The notes under the pieces were generated by a model. That model was not told the origin of the DNA, did not search any database, and worked only from the letters and a program-made list of their open reading frames with translations. From Archangium lipolyticum (GTDB taxonomy: Bacteria; Myxococcota; Myxococcia; Myxococcales; Myxococcaceae), in contig NZ_JANKBZ010000054.1 in the NCBI RefSeq assembly GCF_024623785.1, positions 1-42,849 on the forward strand: a stretch of 42,849 bases of DNA. The letters run 5' to 3'. The position numbers and the translations under genes were made by a program. Below are positions 31,267 through 40,088 of this stretch, in pieces (within the stretch, counting starts at the first letter, position 1; each line of letters begins with the position of its first letter).

Positions 31267-32058
31267 ATGCAACGCGTCATCCTCCAGCTGCTGCGCTGCC
31301 CCAGATGCCGTCGTGGCGGGCTGGCGCCGGAGCGGGACACCCCCGAGGTCGTCTTCGGGCCACTGCTCTGCTCCGAGTGTCATGCCAGCTACCCGGTGAC
31401 CGAGGGTGTGGCGGATCTCGTGCTGGAGGCGGCCGCTCCCGCCCTGGCGCAGCGCGGCATGGAGCAGCGGCTCATCGCCCGCTCCTACGAGCGCTACGTG
31501 CGCCCCGCCCTCCAGCGCGCCCTCGCGGCCCCACCGCTCGACCGTGACAGTGAGTACCTGCTGTACCGCTCGCTGCTGGGTCAACCCGAGGCCCCGGTGC
31601 TGGACCTCGGCACCGGCACCGGAGTCTTCGCCCGGCGACTGGTGCGCGAGCCGGACATGCCACCCGTGGTGGGAATGGACGTGTCCCGGGCCATGCTCGA
31701 GGAGGCCGTGGACCAGGGCCACGAGGCCGGCGTGCGCGTGGACTATCTGCGCGCCGAGGCGCCCTACCTGCCCTTCCAGGATGGTTCGCTGGGGGCGGTG
31801 CTGCTCGCCCACTCGCTGCACTTCATCTCGGACCTCGGCAAGCTGCTGCTGGAGGTGCACCGCGTGCTGCGCCCGGGCGGACGCTTCGTGGCCAGCACCT
31901 GGATGCCTCCGGGCCGCGCCTCCTCCTTCGTCCAGCGCCGGGCCGGCCTCCACCCCCGCGAGGAGGAGGACCTCAAGCACGCCCTGTCCGCCGCCGGCCT
32001 CACCGGCTTCGCCCGGCTGCGGCTGCCTCCCCTGCTCGTGGTGAAGGCCGTCAGATGA
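31267..32058 (+). CDS. Methyltransferase with N-terminal Trm112-like zinc domain
   Basis: 263 residues. Residues 8-52 resemble a Trm112-like domain with CPRC (11-14) and CSEC (35-38). The methyltransferase fold begins near 110 with motif I VLDLGTGTG (111-119), followed by VVGMDVSRAMLEEA and VLRPGGRF. In other systems a separate Trm112 activates methyltransferases; here it is fused in one chain. Substrate unknown. ATG 31267 begins the zinc domain. The stop overlaps the stop of the exported Cys-rich gene on the other strand by 8 bases. Confidence 0.85.
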   Translation: MQRVILQLLRCPRCRRGGLAPERDTPEVVFGPLLCSECHASYPVTEGVADLVLEAAAPALAQRGMEQRLIARSYERYVRPALQRALAAPPLDRDSEYLLYRSLLGQPEAPVLDLGTGTGVFARRLVREPDMPPVVGMDVSRAMLEEAVDQGHEAGVRVDYLRAEAPYLPFQDGSLGAVLLAHSLHFISDLGKLLLEVHRVLRPGGRFVASTWMPPGRASSFVQRRAGLHPREEEDLKHALSAAGLTGFARLRLPPLLVVKAVR

Positions 32059-32416
32059 AGACGCCGGCCGAGGCGTCCAGGCGGGCCTTCTGGACCTCGG
32101 GCGCGCGGCGCTCGGCCTCCAGGGGCTGAACCAGGTCGTGCCGCTTCTTGCACTTGGGGCACTCGCACGTGCCCTTCTTGCAGGTGCAGTCCGCCGCGCT
32201 GCTGCACTGGCACTTCGCGGCGTGCAGCTCGCCCGCCTTGTCCGTCTTCGCCGCAGCCGCCTCCTTCGAGGCCGCCTTCTCCTGCTTGCCCGGCTCCACC
32301 GCCGCGGGCGGCGCGTCGGCCTTCGCGTGGTGGCCCTCACAGGCCCCCGCCTCGCCCGCCACGAACAGCACGCCGCCCATCATCACCGCCGCCAGCGTCA
32401 TCCCGATGTGCTTCAT
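32051..32416 (-). CDS. Exported metallothionein-like Cys-rich protein
   Basis: 121 residues. A signal peptide (MKHIGMTLAAVMMGGVLFVA) with an A-x-A cut after Ala25 releases a mature protein beginning CEGHH. A Lys/Ala/Glu-rich linker (31-65) leads to the segment CQCSSAADCTCKKGTCECPK, continued CKKRH: seven Cys in C-x-C and C-x-x-C pairs (69, 71, 77, 79, 84, 86, 89), typical of thiolate metal clusters. With the nearby His (29, 30, 93) this suggests metal binding in the periplasm. ATG 32416 is preferred because GGAGG (32431-32427) is 10 bases upstream; the ATG at 32425 is only 1 base from it. No family is recognised with certainty. Confidence 0.75.
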   Translation of the reverse strand: MKHIGMTLAAVMMGGVLFVAGEAGACEGHHAKADAPPAAVEPGKQEKAASKEAAAAKTDKAGELHAAKCQCSSAADCTCKKGTCECPKCKKRHDLVQPLEAERRAPEVQKARLDASAGVFI

Positions 32417-32601
32417 GCTCGACATACCTCCCGGGTCACTACCCGGAGACCAGATATCCCCTCGGGCTATAGCCCAGCCCCTCCCCCCTGTCCAAACCGG
32501 CCGGACCCCGCTGTCCACCCCCGCCCAGCAAGGCCTCCCCGTGAGCAGGCAAGCGTGGTGCTCGCGACGGCGGGAGGCGCCGCGTACAGTCCGCCCCACC
32601 C

Positions 32602-34164
32602 GTGTCCGCGCGAACCGATCGCCTCGTCTACGCCGCCGCCCTCGTGCTGGGGGCCCTGCCCCTGTGGGTGTCCTCGCACCTGCCCATGGTGGACCTGCCG
32701 CAGCACCTCCACCTCATCTCCGTCCTCCACCGGCTGGATGACCCCACCACCCTCTACCCCCGCCTCTTCGCCGCGCGGCACGAGCTGACGCCCTACCTCG
32801 GCTACTACTACCTCGTCAGTCTGCTCCAGTGGCTGCTCCCGTTGGAGCTCGCCAACCGGCTCTTCCTCTCCGCGTACGTGGTGGGCCTGCCCCTGTCGCT
32901 CGCCTTCCTGCTGCGGAGCCTCGGACGGCCGACGTGGCCCTCGCTGCTGGCCCTTCCGCTGGCCTACGGCGACAGCTTCGGGTGGGGCTTCGTCAACTTC
33001 CTCGCCGCGCTGCCCCTCGCCCTCCTGTGCTGCGGCCTCTTCGTCCGCGCCCTCACCGACACCACGCGGCGACGCGCCTGGGCCGCCGGGCTGGCCGTGT
33101 GCCTCACCGCCGTCCTCCTCTTCCACGTGCAGGCCTTCGCCTTTCTCGGGCTCGCCCTGCCCTGGCTGCTCCTCACCACGCGCGTCCCCGAGGACGGTGG
33201 CGCGAAGGGATTCTCCGCCCTCCTGCGGCCCCGGCTCGCAGCGCTCGCGGGCGTGGTGCCCGGCGTGGGCCTCTTCCTCGCGTGGGTGGTGCTGCGTCTG
33301 GGCCAGCCCTCCCAGGTGGAGGCCGGCGCGCCCTGGAGGGCCTGGGGCCCCATGCTCTCCCCCCAGAACCTGGCCTGGAAGAGCTTCGCGCAGAACCGCG
33401 CCGAGCTGCTCGAGGTGCTCGCCAACCTGCTCCGGGATGGCTCGGACCGCTGGCCCCTCTACGCCGTGGGCGCCGTGGCCGCGTGCGCGCTCGTGCTGGG
33501 CGTGGTGCGCGGGGAGTCCAGCGGGGAGGGCCTGGTGGCGCGCCTGCGTCTGCCGGGGCTCGTCGTCATCGCCCTGGGCCTCTTCTTCCTGCTGCCCTTC
33601 GACATCCGCGGCTACATCTACTACCTCAACACCCGGTATGCGCAGCTCGCCGCGGTGCTCGCCGTGGCGAGCCTCCCGCTGACCCACGTCGCGGTGCGTC
33701 GTCCGCTGCTGTGGGCCAGCGCCGCCTGCGCCCTGCTGCTGGCGCTCGTGCTGGGCCGGGGCTTCCGCGACTTCTCCCGCGAGGCCTCCGAATGGGATGC
33801 CCTCGTGGAGGCCACCGCGCCCCGGCCCCGCGTCATGGGGCTCATCTTCGACTCCACCTCGCGCGTGGTGCGCCACCCCGTCTTCCTCCACGGCGCCGCG
33901 GAGCTGGCCCGTGCACGCGGCGGCAGCACCAACTTCAGCTTCGCCCTCACGCCCCACTCGCCCCTGCGCTACAGCGGCACGCCTCCCCCCACCTTCCCCT
34001 CCGAGTGGCGGCCCGATGCCTTCGACTACGCCGCGCAGGGGCCCGCGTACGACCACTTCCTCGTCCGGGGCACCCACCCCTCGCGCATCTTCGGCGCCCG
34101 GCTCCAGCAGGAGCTCGCCATCGCCGCCCAGGCCGGCGACAGCTGGCTGGTGCGCCGCCGCTGA
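32602..34164 (+). CDS. Multi-pass membrane protein, GT-C glycosyltransferase-like
   Basis: 520 residues with about 9-11 hydrophobic helices in the first 400 and a soluble C-terminal part (400-520). The first outer loop has VDLPQHLH, resembling the acidic 'D-x-x-Q-H' loop of GT-C enzymes that use lipid-linked sugars, followed by YYYLVSLLQWLLP. This suggests a membrane glycosyltransferase or a related polymerase, but no diagnostic catalytic pair can be confirmed. The start is GTG 32602; no upstream ATG is in frame. Neighbours give no sugar-pathway context. Confidence 0.6.
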   Translation: MSARTDRLVYAAALVLGALPLWVSSHLPMVDLPQHLHLISVLHRLDDPTTLYPRLFAARHELTPYLGYYYLVSLLQWLLPLELANRLFLSAYVVGLPLSLAFLLRSLGRPTWPSLLALPLAYGDSFGWGFVNFLAALPLALLCCGLFVRALTDTTRRRAWAAGLAVCLTAVLLFHVQAFAFLGLALPWLLLTTRVPEDGGAKGFSALLRPRLAALAGVVPGVGLFLAWVVLRLGQPSQVEAGAPWRAWGPMLSPQNLAWKSFAQNRAELLEVLANLLRDGSDRWPLYAVGAVAACALVLGVVRGESSGEGLVARLRLPGLVVIALGLFFLLPFDIRGYIYYLNTRYAQLAAVLAVASLPLTHVAVRRPLLWASAACALLLALVLGRGFRDFSREASEWDALVEATAPRPRVMGLIFDSTSRVVRHPVFLHGAAELARARGGSTNFSFALTPHSPLRYSGTPPPTFPSEWRPDAFDYAAQGPAYDHFLVRGTHPSRIFGARLQQELAIAAQAGDSWLVRRR

Positions 34165-34263
34165 ACGCTCGGACCCGGCAAGTGTGGGCCAGTGGTCGCC
34201 CTCCGGCGCGTCACGCCTCCTCCGGCCTCACCGTGCCGCGCGGAGTGCATTACATGTCGGTCC

Positions 34264-35511
34264 ATGCCCACCAAGAGCCCCCACGATCCGCGCCCCCTGC
34301 TGGAAGCGCTCCGCTCCGGCACGCCCCTCCCCGACTTCGCCCCCGAGGTGGTGGAGCGCGCCCGTGGACTCGCCACCGAGCCCGCCTCCGCGCCACCCGC
34401 GGACGTCGAGGCCCTCCCTGAACCGCTCGCGGCCGCCCTCCTCGAGGGCGCGGTGCTCGCCGGCAGCCCCACCCTCGCCGAGGCGCTCGCGGGCTCCAGT
34501 CACAAGGCGCTCGCCAAGGTGGCGAAGAAGGCGCTCTACCGGCTGCGCTCCCGGGGCGTGGAGGTCTCCGAGCCAGCCCGTCCCGTGGCCGCGGCGCCCG
34601 CGCGTCCCGTGGTGTCGGGACCGGAGGCCCTGCCCGCCCTCCTCACCAGCATCGACGGCACCGGCGAGCGCGTCCTGGAGATTCCCCGCGCCCTGCGAGG
34701 CGGCGGGCTGGAGGCCATCCAGGTGCTGTACTCGGACGAGCGCGGCGTGGAGCGCATCCAGGTGGTGGAGCTCAGCCGCGGTGAGTACCGCCGCGTGGTG
34801 AAGCAGGCCACGAGCCCCGGCCCCGATGCCGCCGTGGAGCTCCCCCACGCCGAGGCGCTCGAGCGGCTGGCCGCCGCCGCGGGGTTGAACCTGCGCACGC
34901 GCACCGCCTTCCCCGAGGGCCTCGACACGGTGCTGCGGCACCTGGGCGTGCAGCCCCGGGACGTGCCGCTGGAGATTCCCCCACCGGAGCCGGAGGACGA
35001 GCGGCTCGCGATGGCCGAGGGCCACAAGCTCCACGACGAACCGGAGATACGCGGCTGGCTGCCCCCCGCGGCCGAGCTGGAGAAGCTGGCCTTCAAGGTG
35101 GATGAGCTGGAAGCCAGCCCCCTGGCGCTCACCCCGGCACAGCGCAACGAGGAGATCATCCAGGCGGCCCATGCCCAGGCCCGTGCCTTCTTCACGCCGC
35201 CGGAGCCGCGCCGGCTCTACGCCAGCCGCCTGTGGGAGATGGCCCTGCACTTCGAGCGGATCGGCAAGGAGCTCCCGGCCCGGGTGGCTCGCGCCGAGGC
35301 CCGCCAGCTCGCGCAGGGCCCCACGGAGCCCCCCTCCCGCTTCGCCGAGCGCCTCTACGAGAAGGCGCTGCTCGTCACCATGGCGGAGCGCGTCGCTCCT
35401 TCGACACGGGACAAGGTGGAGGCCCGGGCGCGGGCCCGGGCCGAGCAGCAGGCCCAGGCCGCGGCGCCGGAGGCCGAGCGCCGCAGCCCCGGCGGCATCA
35501 TCCTCCCCTGA
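34264..35511 (+). CDS. Soluble protein of unknown function
   Basis: 415 residues, Ala/Leu/Glu-rich, no signal peptide or membrane helix. A helical region near 80-110 (SSHKALAKVAKKALYRLRSR) and a region near 130-180 with beta character (LLTSIDGTGERVLEIPRALR, GGLEAIQVLYSDERGVERIQ) are the clearest parts; the last 120 residues are helical and charged (EKLAFKVDELEASPLALTPA). I do not recognise a family. Codon use is typical and the frame is long, so it is real. ATG 34264 follows the membrane-protein stop by 99 bases. It converges on the SprT-like gene (12 bases between stops). Confidence 0.75.
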   Translation: MPTKSPHDPRPLLEALRSGTPLPDFAPEVVERARGLATEPASAPPADVEALPEPLAAALLEGAVLAGSPTLAEALAGSSHKALAKVAKKALYRLRSRGVEVSEPARPVAAAPARPVVSGPEALPALLTSIDGTGERVLEIPRALRGGGLEAIQVLYSDERGVERIQVVELSRGEYRRVVKQATSPGPDAAVELPHAEALERLAAAAGLNLRTRTAFPEGLDTVLRHLGVQPRDVPLEIPPPEPEDERLAMAEGHKLHDEPEIRGWLPPAAELEKLAFKVDELEASPLALTPAQRNEEIIQAAHAQARAFFTPPEPRRLYASRLWEMALHFERIGKELPARVARAEARQLAQGPTEPPSRFAERLYEKALLVTMAERVAPSTRDKVEARARARAEQQAQAAAPEAERRSPGGIILP

Positions 35512-35523
35512 GGGAGGCCCGGC

Positions 35524-36324
35524 TCACGCCGACACGCGCGCGCGCAGCAGCAGGTCCAGGTTCTCCATCTCCCAGGCCTGGGCGCGCGAGTAGTCGTGGA
35601 AGCGCCGCTCGTGCTCCAGGAACTCGGGCGGGTGGATGCACCGCCGCCCGTCCTCGCCCCGGCGCGTGCGGTACACGTGGTGCAGCATCTCGTGGAAGAC
35701 GATCCACTCCACGAAGTAGCGCGGCACCACGGGCTGATCCAACGCCGGGTGGATGCGGATGACGCGCGAGTCCGCCGAGTAGGAGCCCATCTTGATGCTC
35801 TTGCGCGGCCGCACGACGCGCGGCGCCGGCCCGTAGGTGATGGCGGCGTCGATGCGGCCCCGGAAGTAGCGCCCGTTGAGCCGCTCGAAGATGCGGCCCA
35901 GGTCGTGATGCTGCCCCACCGGCTCCAGCCGCATGCGCTTGCGCATCTGCGCCGGAGACACCCGGCGGATGTACGCCTTGTTGCGCTCGATGAACTTGTC
36001 CAGCAGCACGCTGGCCTCCGCGTCGCCGTTGCGCACGAAGTCCGCCAGCGCCTGGATGATCTCGTCCGGCGCCGCCAGGAACATGTGGTGCAGCCGCAGC
36101 CGCCACAGCGCCCGGTGGCGTTGGAACGTGAGCATCGTGTGCGTGTTGTCGTGGACCTCCACCGCCACCGGAGCGCGCAGCCGGGTGCGCAAGCGGCGCT
36201 CGAGCACGCGCCGCCACACCTTCAGCAACCGATTGGGCTCGGGTGCGATGGACTGCTCGCGGGCGATACGCCCCGCAGGCGAGCTCCGCTTCTTCGCCAG
36301 GTTCTTCTTCTTCACACGGGCCAT
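35524..36324 (-). CDS. SprT-like zinc metallopeptidase
   Basis: 266 residues. The catalytic motif HEMLH (211-215) lies in VEWIVFHEMLHHVYRTRRGE, with possible third ligand His231 or His238 downstream. The order of elements (a domain with YGPAPRVVRPRKSIKMGSY before the HExxH) fits SprT-like/minigluzincin peptidases. Residues 1-25 are very basic, so it may bind nucleic acid. No signal peptide. The promoter at 36337-36365 lies immediately upstream and leaves only about 5-6 leader bases before ATG 36324, with no ribosome site, so translation may be leaderless. Confidence 0.82.
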   Translation of the reverse strand: MARVKKKNLAKKRSSPAGRIAREQSIAPEPNRLLKVWRRVLERRLRTRLRAPVAVEVHDNTHTMLTFQRHRALWRLRLHHMFLAAPDEIIQALADFVRNGDAEASVLLDKFIERNKAYIRRVSPAQMRKRMRLEPVGQHHDLGRIFERLNGRYFRGRIDAAITYGPAPRVVRPRKSIKMGSYSADSRVIRIHPALDQPVVPRYFVEWIVFHEMLHHVYRTRRGEDGRRCIHPPEFLEHERRFHDYSRAQAWEMENLDLLLRARVSA

Positions 36325-36336
36325 AGACGGGGGGCG

Positions 36337-36365
36337 ATTCTAAGGACCCGTCTGACACGTGTAAA
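36337..36365 (-). promoter_or_regulatory. Sigma-70-type promoter, apparently leaderless
   Basis: On the minus strand TTTACA (36365-36360) and TAGAAT (36342-36337) are separated by 17 bases, ideal spacing. Transcription would start near 36330, only a few bases before ATG 36324. A palindrome ACACGTGT (36355-36362) overlaps the -35 element and could be an operator. No ribosome site precedes the start codon, fitting a leaderless message. Confidence 0.6.
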
Positions 36366-36480
36366 CGCGATGAGGATGGCGAATCCCTAGGAAATCCAAC
36401 GGCTTATATCCACTCCCGCGTACCCTCGCCCACTTGTCCGCTGGAGGGGGAGCCCACCGCATATGTCCCCCTCGGGACCC

Positions 36481-38736
36481 CTACCGGCGGGCCTTGCGGC
36501 AGTCCTGCTTGTCCACCCGGAAGACCACGGGCCGGGTGGCCTGCTCGGGCACCTCCAATTCTCGGGACTTGAAGGTCCGTGCGCCGGGGCAGCGGTATTC
36601 GACGGTGTGGGAGCCAGGCGCCAGGTTCAGCACACCCGGCTTCACGCCCTGGCCGTCCACCTTGAGGAGCGTGCGAGCAAGCACCTTGAATTCCACGCGA
36701 ACCTCGGCCGGAGGTGTGGGAGGAGGCGTCTCCTTGGCCTCCTGCTCGGGGGCCGCATCACCCGCCGCCAGCGCCTGGGCCTTTGGCGGCTCAACCTCCG
36801 GAGGAGCACCCACCGCCTGCTGCACGGTGGCCACTGTAGTCGCACCTGCCTGGATGTCGGTCTTGGTCGCACCCATGGCGGCGGCGGTCCCCGTCCCAGA
36901 CTCGGGGGCGGAAGGAGGAGATGTGGGGGCCCTGCCCTCCATCAGCTCGGGGGGCTTGCGCAGGCCGGGCTTGGGGGCCGGCGCGAGCAGGAGCCACGCG
37001 GCCACCCCGGCGGCGACGAGCAGCAGCGCCATGATGGCGAACAGCACCAGGTTCGGGCGGCGCGCGCCCCGGGACGAAGCGGGTTTCGTCTCCGTATGGG
37101 TGTCGCCGTATCCGGACTCTTCGTCGTCCGGCTTCCTCGCCCTCTGGGGGCGAACCAGGTCCGCGGTGGCGGACATCTCGGACGTGAATTCGACCCCGGA
37201 GTCCTCGTCCTGGAACAGGGGCGCGGCTCGCCCGGGCTGCCGCCCGTTCGTCGTGGCCGGGGTGACGGAGACGGACTCCGAAATCTCATCGTCCACGGGA
37301 GGCGGAGGCCGGCGGCGCTCCACCGCGGAGACGGGGCCGGACGTGGCCGGCTTGCGCACGGGCGTGGAGCGCCGGACCGGAGTGGAGCCGGAAGCGCGCG
37401 CCGGCCGATCCTGCAAGGTGGACTCGCCCGTGGGAGCACGAGGAAGCGGGCGCTCCGCCGCGGTCACCACGCTGGACGGCTGCGCGCGTCCGGGCACGGT
37501 GCGGATGGCGGTGGGCTCCTCATCGTCGTCGTCGCCCAGGGCCCCGGCGGCGAGCATGTCGCGCGGACGGGCCATCTCCGTGGGCGCCTCGGGCACCTCG
37601 GCGGAGCCCGCGGAGGGCAGGTTCTCGGCGCTGCTGCGGCGCGTGGGGCGCGCGGTGAGGCCAGCGCCACCGCCAGCGGCCAGCGGCGCGGCGGCGGGGA
37701 CGTTCTTCGCGATGGGGACGTGGAGGACGGTGCGCTCCTCCTCCTCGCCGAGCAGCCGCGCGATGTAGGCCGCCACGTCGTCGCTCCCCCGCATCGAGCC
37801 CGAGGCCAGCAGGGCCTCCAGGTCCGCCTGCACCTGCGAGGCGCGCTGGTAGCGCTGGGCGCGGTCCTTCGCCAGGCACTTCATCACGATGCGCGACAGC
37901 TCCTGCGGGTAGTCGTCGCGGATGAGGTGGGGCGGCGAGGGCGTCTCGAAGCGGATGCCGTAGAGGATGGCCTCCGTCGTCGGACGGCTGAAGGGCGAGC
38001 GCCCGGTGGTGATTTCGTAGAGCATCGTCCCCAGCGCGAAGATGTCCGCGCGGTGGTCCAACCGCTCCTGCATCACCGCCTCGGGCGACAGGTAGAGGAA
38101 CTTGCCCTTGATGACGCCCGGCTTGCTGCGCTCGGCGAGGGCCTCGGCCTTGGCGATGCCGAAGTCCACCAGCTTCACCGAGCCGTCATAGGCCACCATG
38201 ACGTTCTGCGGGCTGACGTCGCGGTGGATGAGGCCGAGGGGACGGCCATCCACGCCCTTGGAGTTGTGCGCGTAGTCGAGACCCGCGGCCACCTGGGCGC
38301 AGATGCGCGAGGCCACCGCGTAGGGCACCGCGGCGGTGAACTTCGTCTCCTCCGCGAGGATGCGCCGCAGGTCCGCGCCCTCGACGTACTCCATGGCGAT
38401 GAAGATGCTGTCACCGATCTTCCCGAGCTCGAACACCTGGACGATGTTCGGGTGGTGCAGCTGCGCCGCGATGCGGGCCTCGTCCAGGAACATCTGGACG
38501 AACTCGGGCTCCTCCGTGAGGTACGGGAGGATGCGCTTGATGACCACCAGCTCGGACCTGGGGGGCGCCTGCGCGAGGAAGAGCTCCGCCATTCCCCCCA
38601 TCGCGAGCCGCTTGATGAGGACGTACTTGCCGAAAGGGGTGGCGATCTGGGGAGAGTTCTCGGGAATGGGATCCCCCTGGGAATCGGGCGATGACAAGGC
38701 CTGGAGCTTCTTCCAGAGCCTACCCGCATTTACCAC
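36481..38736 (-). CDS. Membrane Ser/Thr protein kinase
   Basis: 751 residues from GTG 38736. The kinase domain (about 36-340) has the ATP loop LAMGGMAELFLA, Lys67 (VVIKRI), HRDVSPQN (171-178, Asp173), DFG (191-193) and SPE (217-219): all catalytic residues present. A Pro/Ser/Asp-rich linker (about 340-555) precedes one membrane helix (562-586: VLFAIMALLLVAAGVAAWLL), then a Pro-rich stretch and a PEGA-like domain in the periplasm (about 677-735). It should phosphorylate Ser/Thr proteins in the cytoplasm and sense something outside. The start is uncertain: no ATG precedes the kinase core, GTG 38736 lacks a ribosome site, TTG 38697 is possible. The lipoprotein gene 37 bases upstream on the same strand may share its operon. 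Confidence 0.85.
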   Translation of the reverse strand: MVNAGRLWKKLQALSSPDSQGDPIPENSPQIATPFGKYVLIKRLAMGGMAELFLAQAPPRSELVVIKRILPYLTEEPEFVQMFLDEARIAAQLHHPNIVQVFELGKIGDSIFIAMEYVEGADLRRILAEETKFTAAVPYAVASRICAQVAAGLDYAHNSKGVDGRPLGLIHRDVSPQNVMVAYDGSVKLVDFGIAKAEALAERSKPGVIKGKFLYLSPEAVMQERLDHRADIFALGTMLYEITTGRSPFSRPTTEAILYGIRFETPSPPHLIRDDYPQELSRIVMKCLAKDRAQRYQRASQVQADLEALLASGSMRGSDDVAAYIARLLGEEEERTVLHVPIAKNVPAAAPLAAGGGAGLTARPTRRSSAENLPSAGSAEVPEAPTEMARPRDMLAAGALGDDDDEEPTAIRTVPGRAQPSSVVTAAERPLPRAPTGESTLQDRPARASGSTPVRRSTPVRKPATSGPVSAVERRRPPPPVDDEISESVSVTPATTNGRQPGRAAPLFQDEDSGVEFTSEMSATADLVRPQRARKPDDEESGYGDTHTETKPASSRGARRPNLVLFAIMALLLVAAGVAAWLLLAPAPKPGLRKPPELMEGRAPTSPPSAPESGTGTAAAMGATKTDIQAGATTVATVQQAVGAPPEVEPPKAQALAAGDAAPEQEAKETPPPTPPAEVRVEFKVLARTLLKVDGQGVKPGVLNLAPGSHTVEYRCPGARTFKSRELEVPEQATRPVVFRVDKQDCRKARR

Positions 38737-38773
38737 TTGAATGGTGGGGTGGAAGAATGTGGGAGACGACTGG

Positions 38774-39883
38774 CTAACCCCCCGCGTCCCACACACCGGC
38801 GAGGTCTCTGTCACAATCCTGAGGCAGGAGGACGTGGGTGAAGGCGTTACCGAAACCACCGTCTGGCAGTTCCGTCCCGGGCACCCGGCCCCCCGCCGGA
38901 TCCTTGGGGCACGTGGCGAGGTCCTCGGTCCCCCCGTCCTGGCAGGGAACATAGGTGTAGGTATCCCACACGCCGCGGATGCCGTTGGGGAAGACGACGA
39001 CGCCCCCGTCGCCGCGCACGAGGTCCTGCCAGTCGCAGCGCGCCGGGCCGCCGTCCGTGGGGCTGGGGCCGGAGGTGTTCCGGCTGCTCACCAGGATGCC
39101 ACCCGAGACCTCGAAGCCGTTGAAGGCGGAACCATTCGAGAGGGCCGGGACGTGGGGGAAGGCGCTGGGCGAGGGGTCGGTCATCACCAGGGGGCCGGGG
39201 ACGTACACGCGCGTGCCGAGGAGCTCCGGGTTGGGACGGAGCCAACCCCCATCCGCCGCGCCGAAGCCCGGAGGAGCGCGGTTGTCGGCGGGCACCGGCA
39301 GGGTGTCGATGAGGCGGATCTCCAACCGGCCCAGGGAGTTGTCGAAGACGCGCGGATTGGCGATGCGCGCGCGGTAGCCCTCAAGCTGCTCGTCGCCGGC
39401 CCCGGCCTGCATCCACCCGGTGATGTCCACGTACTGCCCCACCTGGGGCACGAAGTCCGTGGGGAGATCCGTAGGGGACTTCTCCACCCAGAGGCCCTGC
39501 GTGGGCCGGGCGGGATCCACCACCCAGAACCTCACGGGGGTGCCCGCGTCGCTCCGCGGGCCATGGTCCGGGGACTCCACGGTGTGGATGACCACGCCCT
39601 CGAGCTTGACCCGGACGCGTCCATCGAAAGGCGTCCTGCGGGCCTCGGCGATGGTCATCACCACGGTGGGCGGGGCGCCGGCGTCGGCCTGCATGCCGGC
39701 ATCGCGCGGGGAGGCGCCACCATCCATTCCGGCACCGCCATCCACGCTGCACACCCCGGCACAGCCCGGCGTGCCGGAGGGGTCCTCGTCATCCGCCATG
39801 TACCCGCCACTACATCCAACGGCCAGGGCCAGGGGGGTGGCAACCAGGGCCGCCGCGCCGGGGAGCTTGCGCAGAGGAATCAC
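38774..39883 (-). CDS. Lipoprotein of unknown function
   Basis: 369 residues. Lipobox AVGC (Cys24), then an Asp/Gly-rich linker (DEDPSGTPGCAGVCSVDGGA) and a beta-rich domain from about residue 72 (TVVMTIAEARRTPFDGRVRV). Segments like VGQYVDITGWMQAG and GTRVYVPGPLVMTD suggest an OB-fold-like or beta-sandwich structure. I do not recognise a family; it is likely at the outer membrane, facing out. The start is GTG 39883 with AGGAGA 9 bases upstream. The Ser/Thr kinase gene follows 37 bases downstream of its stop on the same strand, so it may be an input or partner of the kinase. Confidence 0.75.
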   Translation of the reverse strand: MIPLRKLPGAAALVATPLALAVGCSGGYMADDEDPSGTPGCAGVCSVDGGAGMDGGASPRDAGMQADAGAPPTVVMTIAEARRTPFDGRVRVKLEGVVIHTVESPDHGPRSDAGTPVRFWVVDPARPTQGLWVEKSPTDLPTDFVPQVGQYVDITGWMQAGAGDEQLEGYRARIANPRVFDNSLGRLEIRLIDTLPVPADNRAPPGFGAADGGWLRPNPELLGTRVYVPGPLVMTDPSPSAFPHVPALSNGSAFNGFEVSGGILVSSRNTSGPSPTDGGPARCDWQDLVRGDGGVVVFPNGIRGVWDTYTYVPCQDGGTEDLATCPKDPAGGRVPGTELPDGGFGNAFTHVLLPQDCDRDLAGVWDAGG

Positions 39884-39957
39884 GGTGACGTCTCCTGTGG
39901 ATTTTCCGGCGCCGTCCTCCTAGAGAAGTCGCGCGCCTCCGGCCTCGGATGTCGGGT

Positions 39958-39987
39958 CTTATACCGGTGGGTCGCGGACCCCCGCAA
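39958..39987 (-). promoter_or_regulatory. Possible promoter for lipoprotein and kinase genes
   Basis: On the minus strand TTGCGG (39987-39982) and TATAAG (39963-39958) are 18 bases apart, a few mismatches from consensus. It would leave about 70 leader bases before GTG 39883. A weak match only. Confidence 0.3.
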
Positions 39988-40088
39988 GCAAGGGGCCAGA
40001 CACCTCCGTGACACATTCGACCGGATGACGCCTCACGTGTTGGGTAGTCACTCCGACGTCATCTCGCAGCCCTGGGAGCCCCACCGCC

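Noticed and set aside
32467..34077. A 536-residue minus-strand frame opposite the membrane protein
   Set aside because: Glu/Gly/Gln-rich shadow of a gene coding hydrophobic helices.
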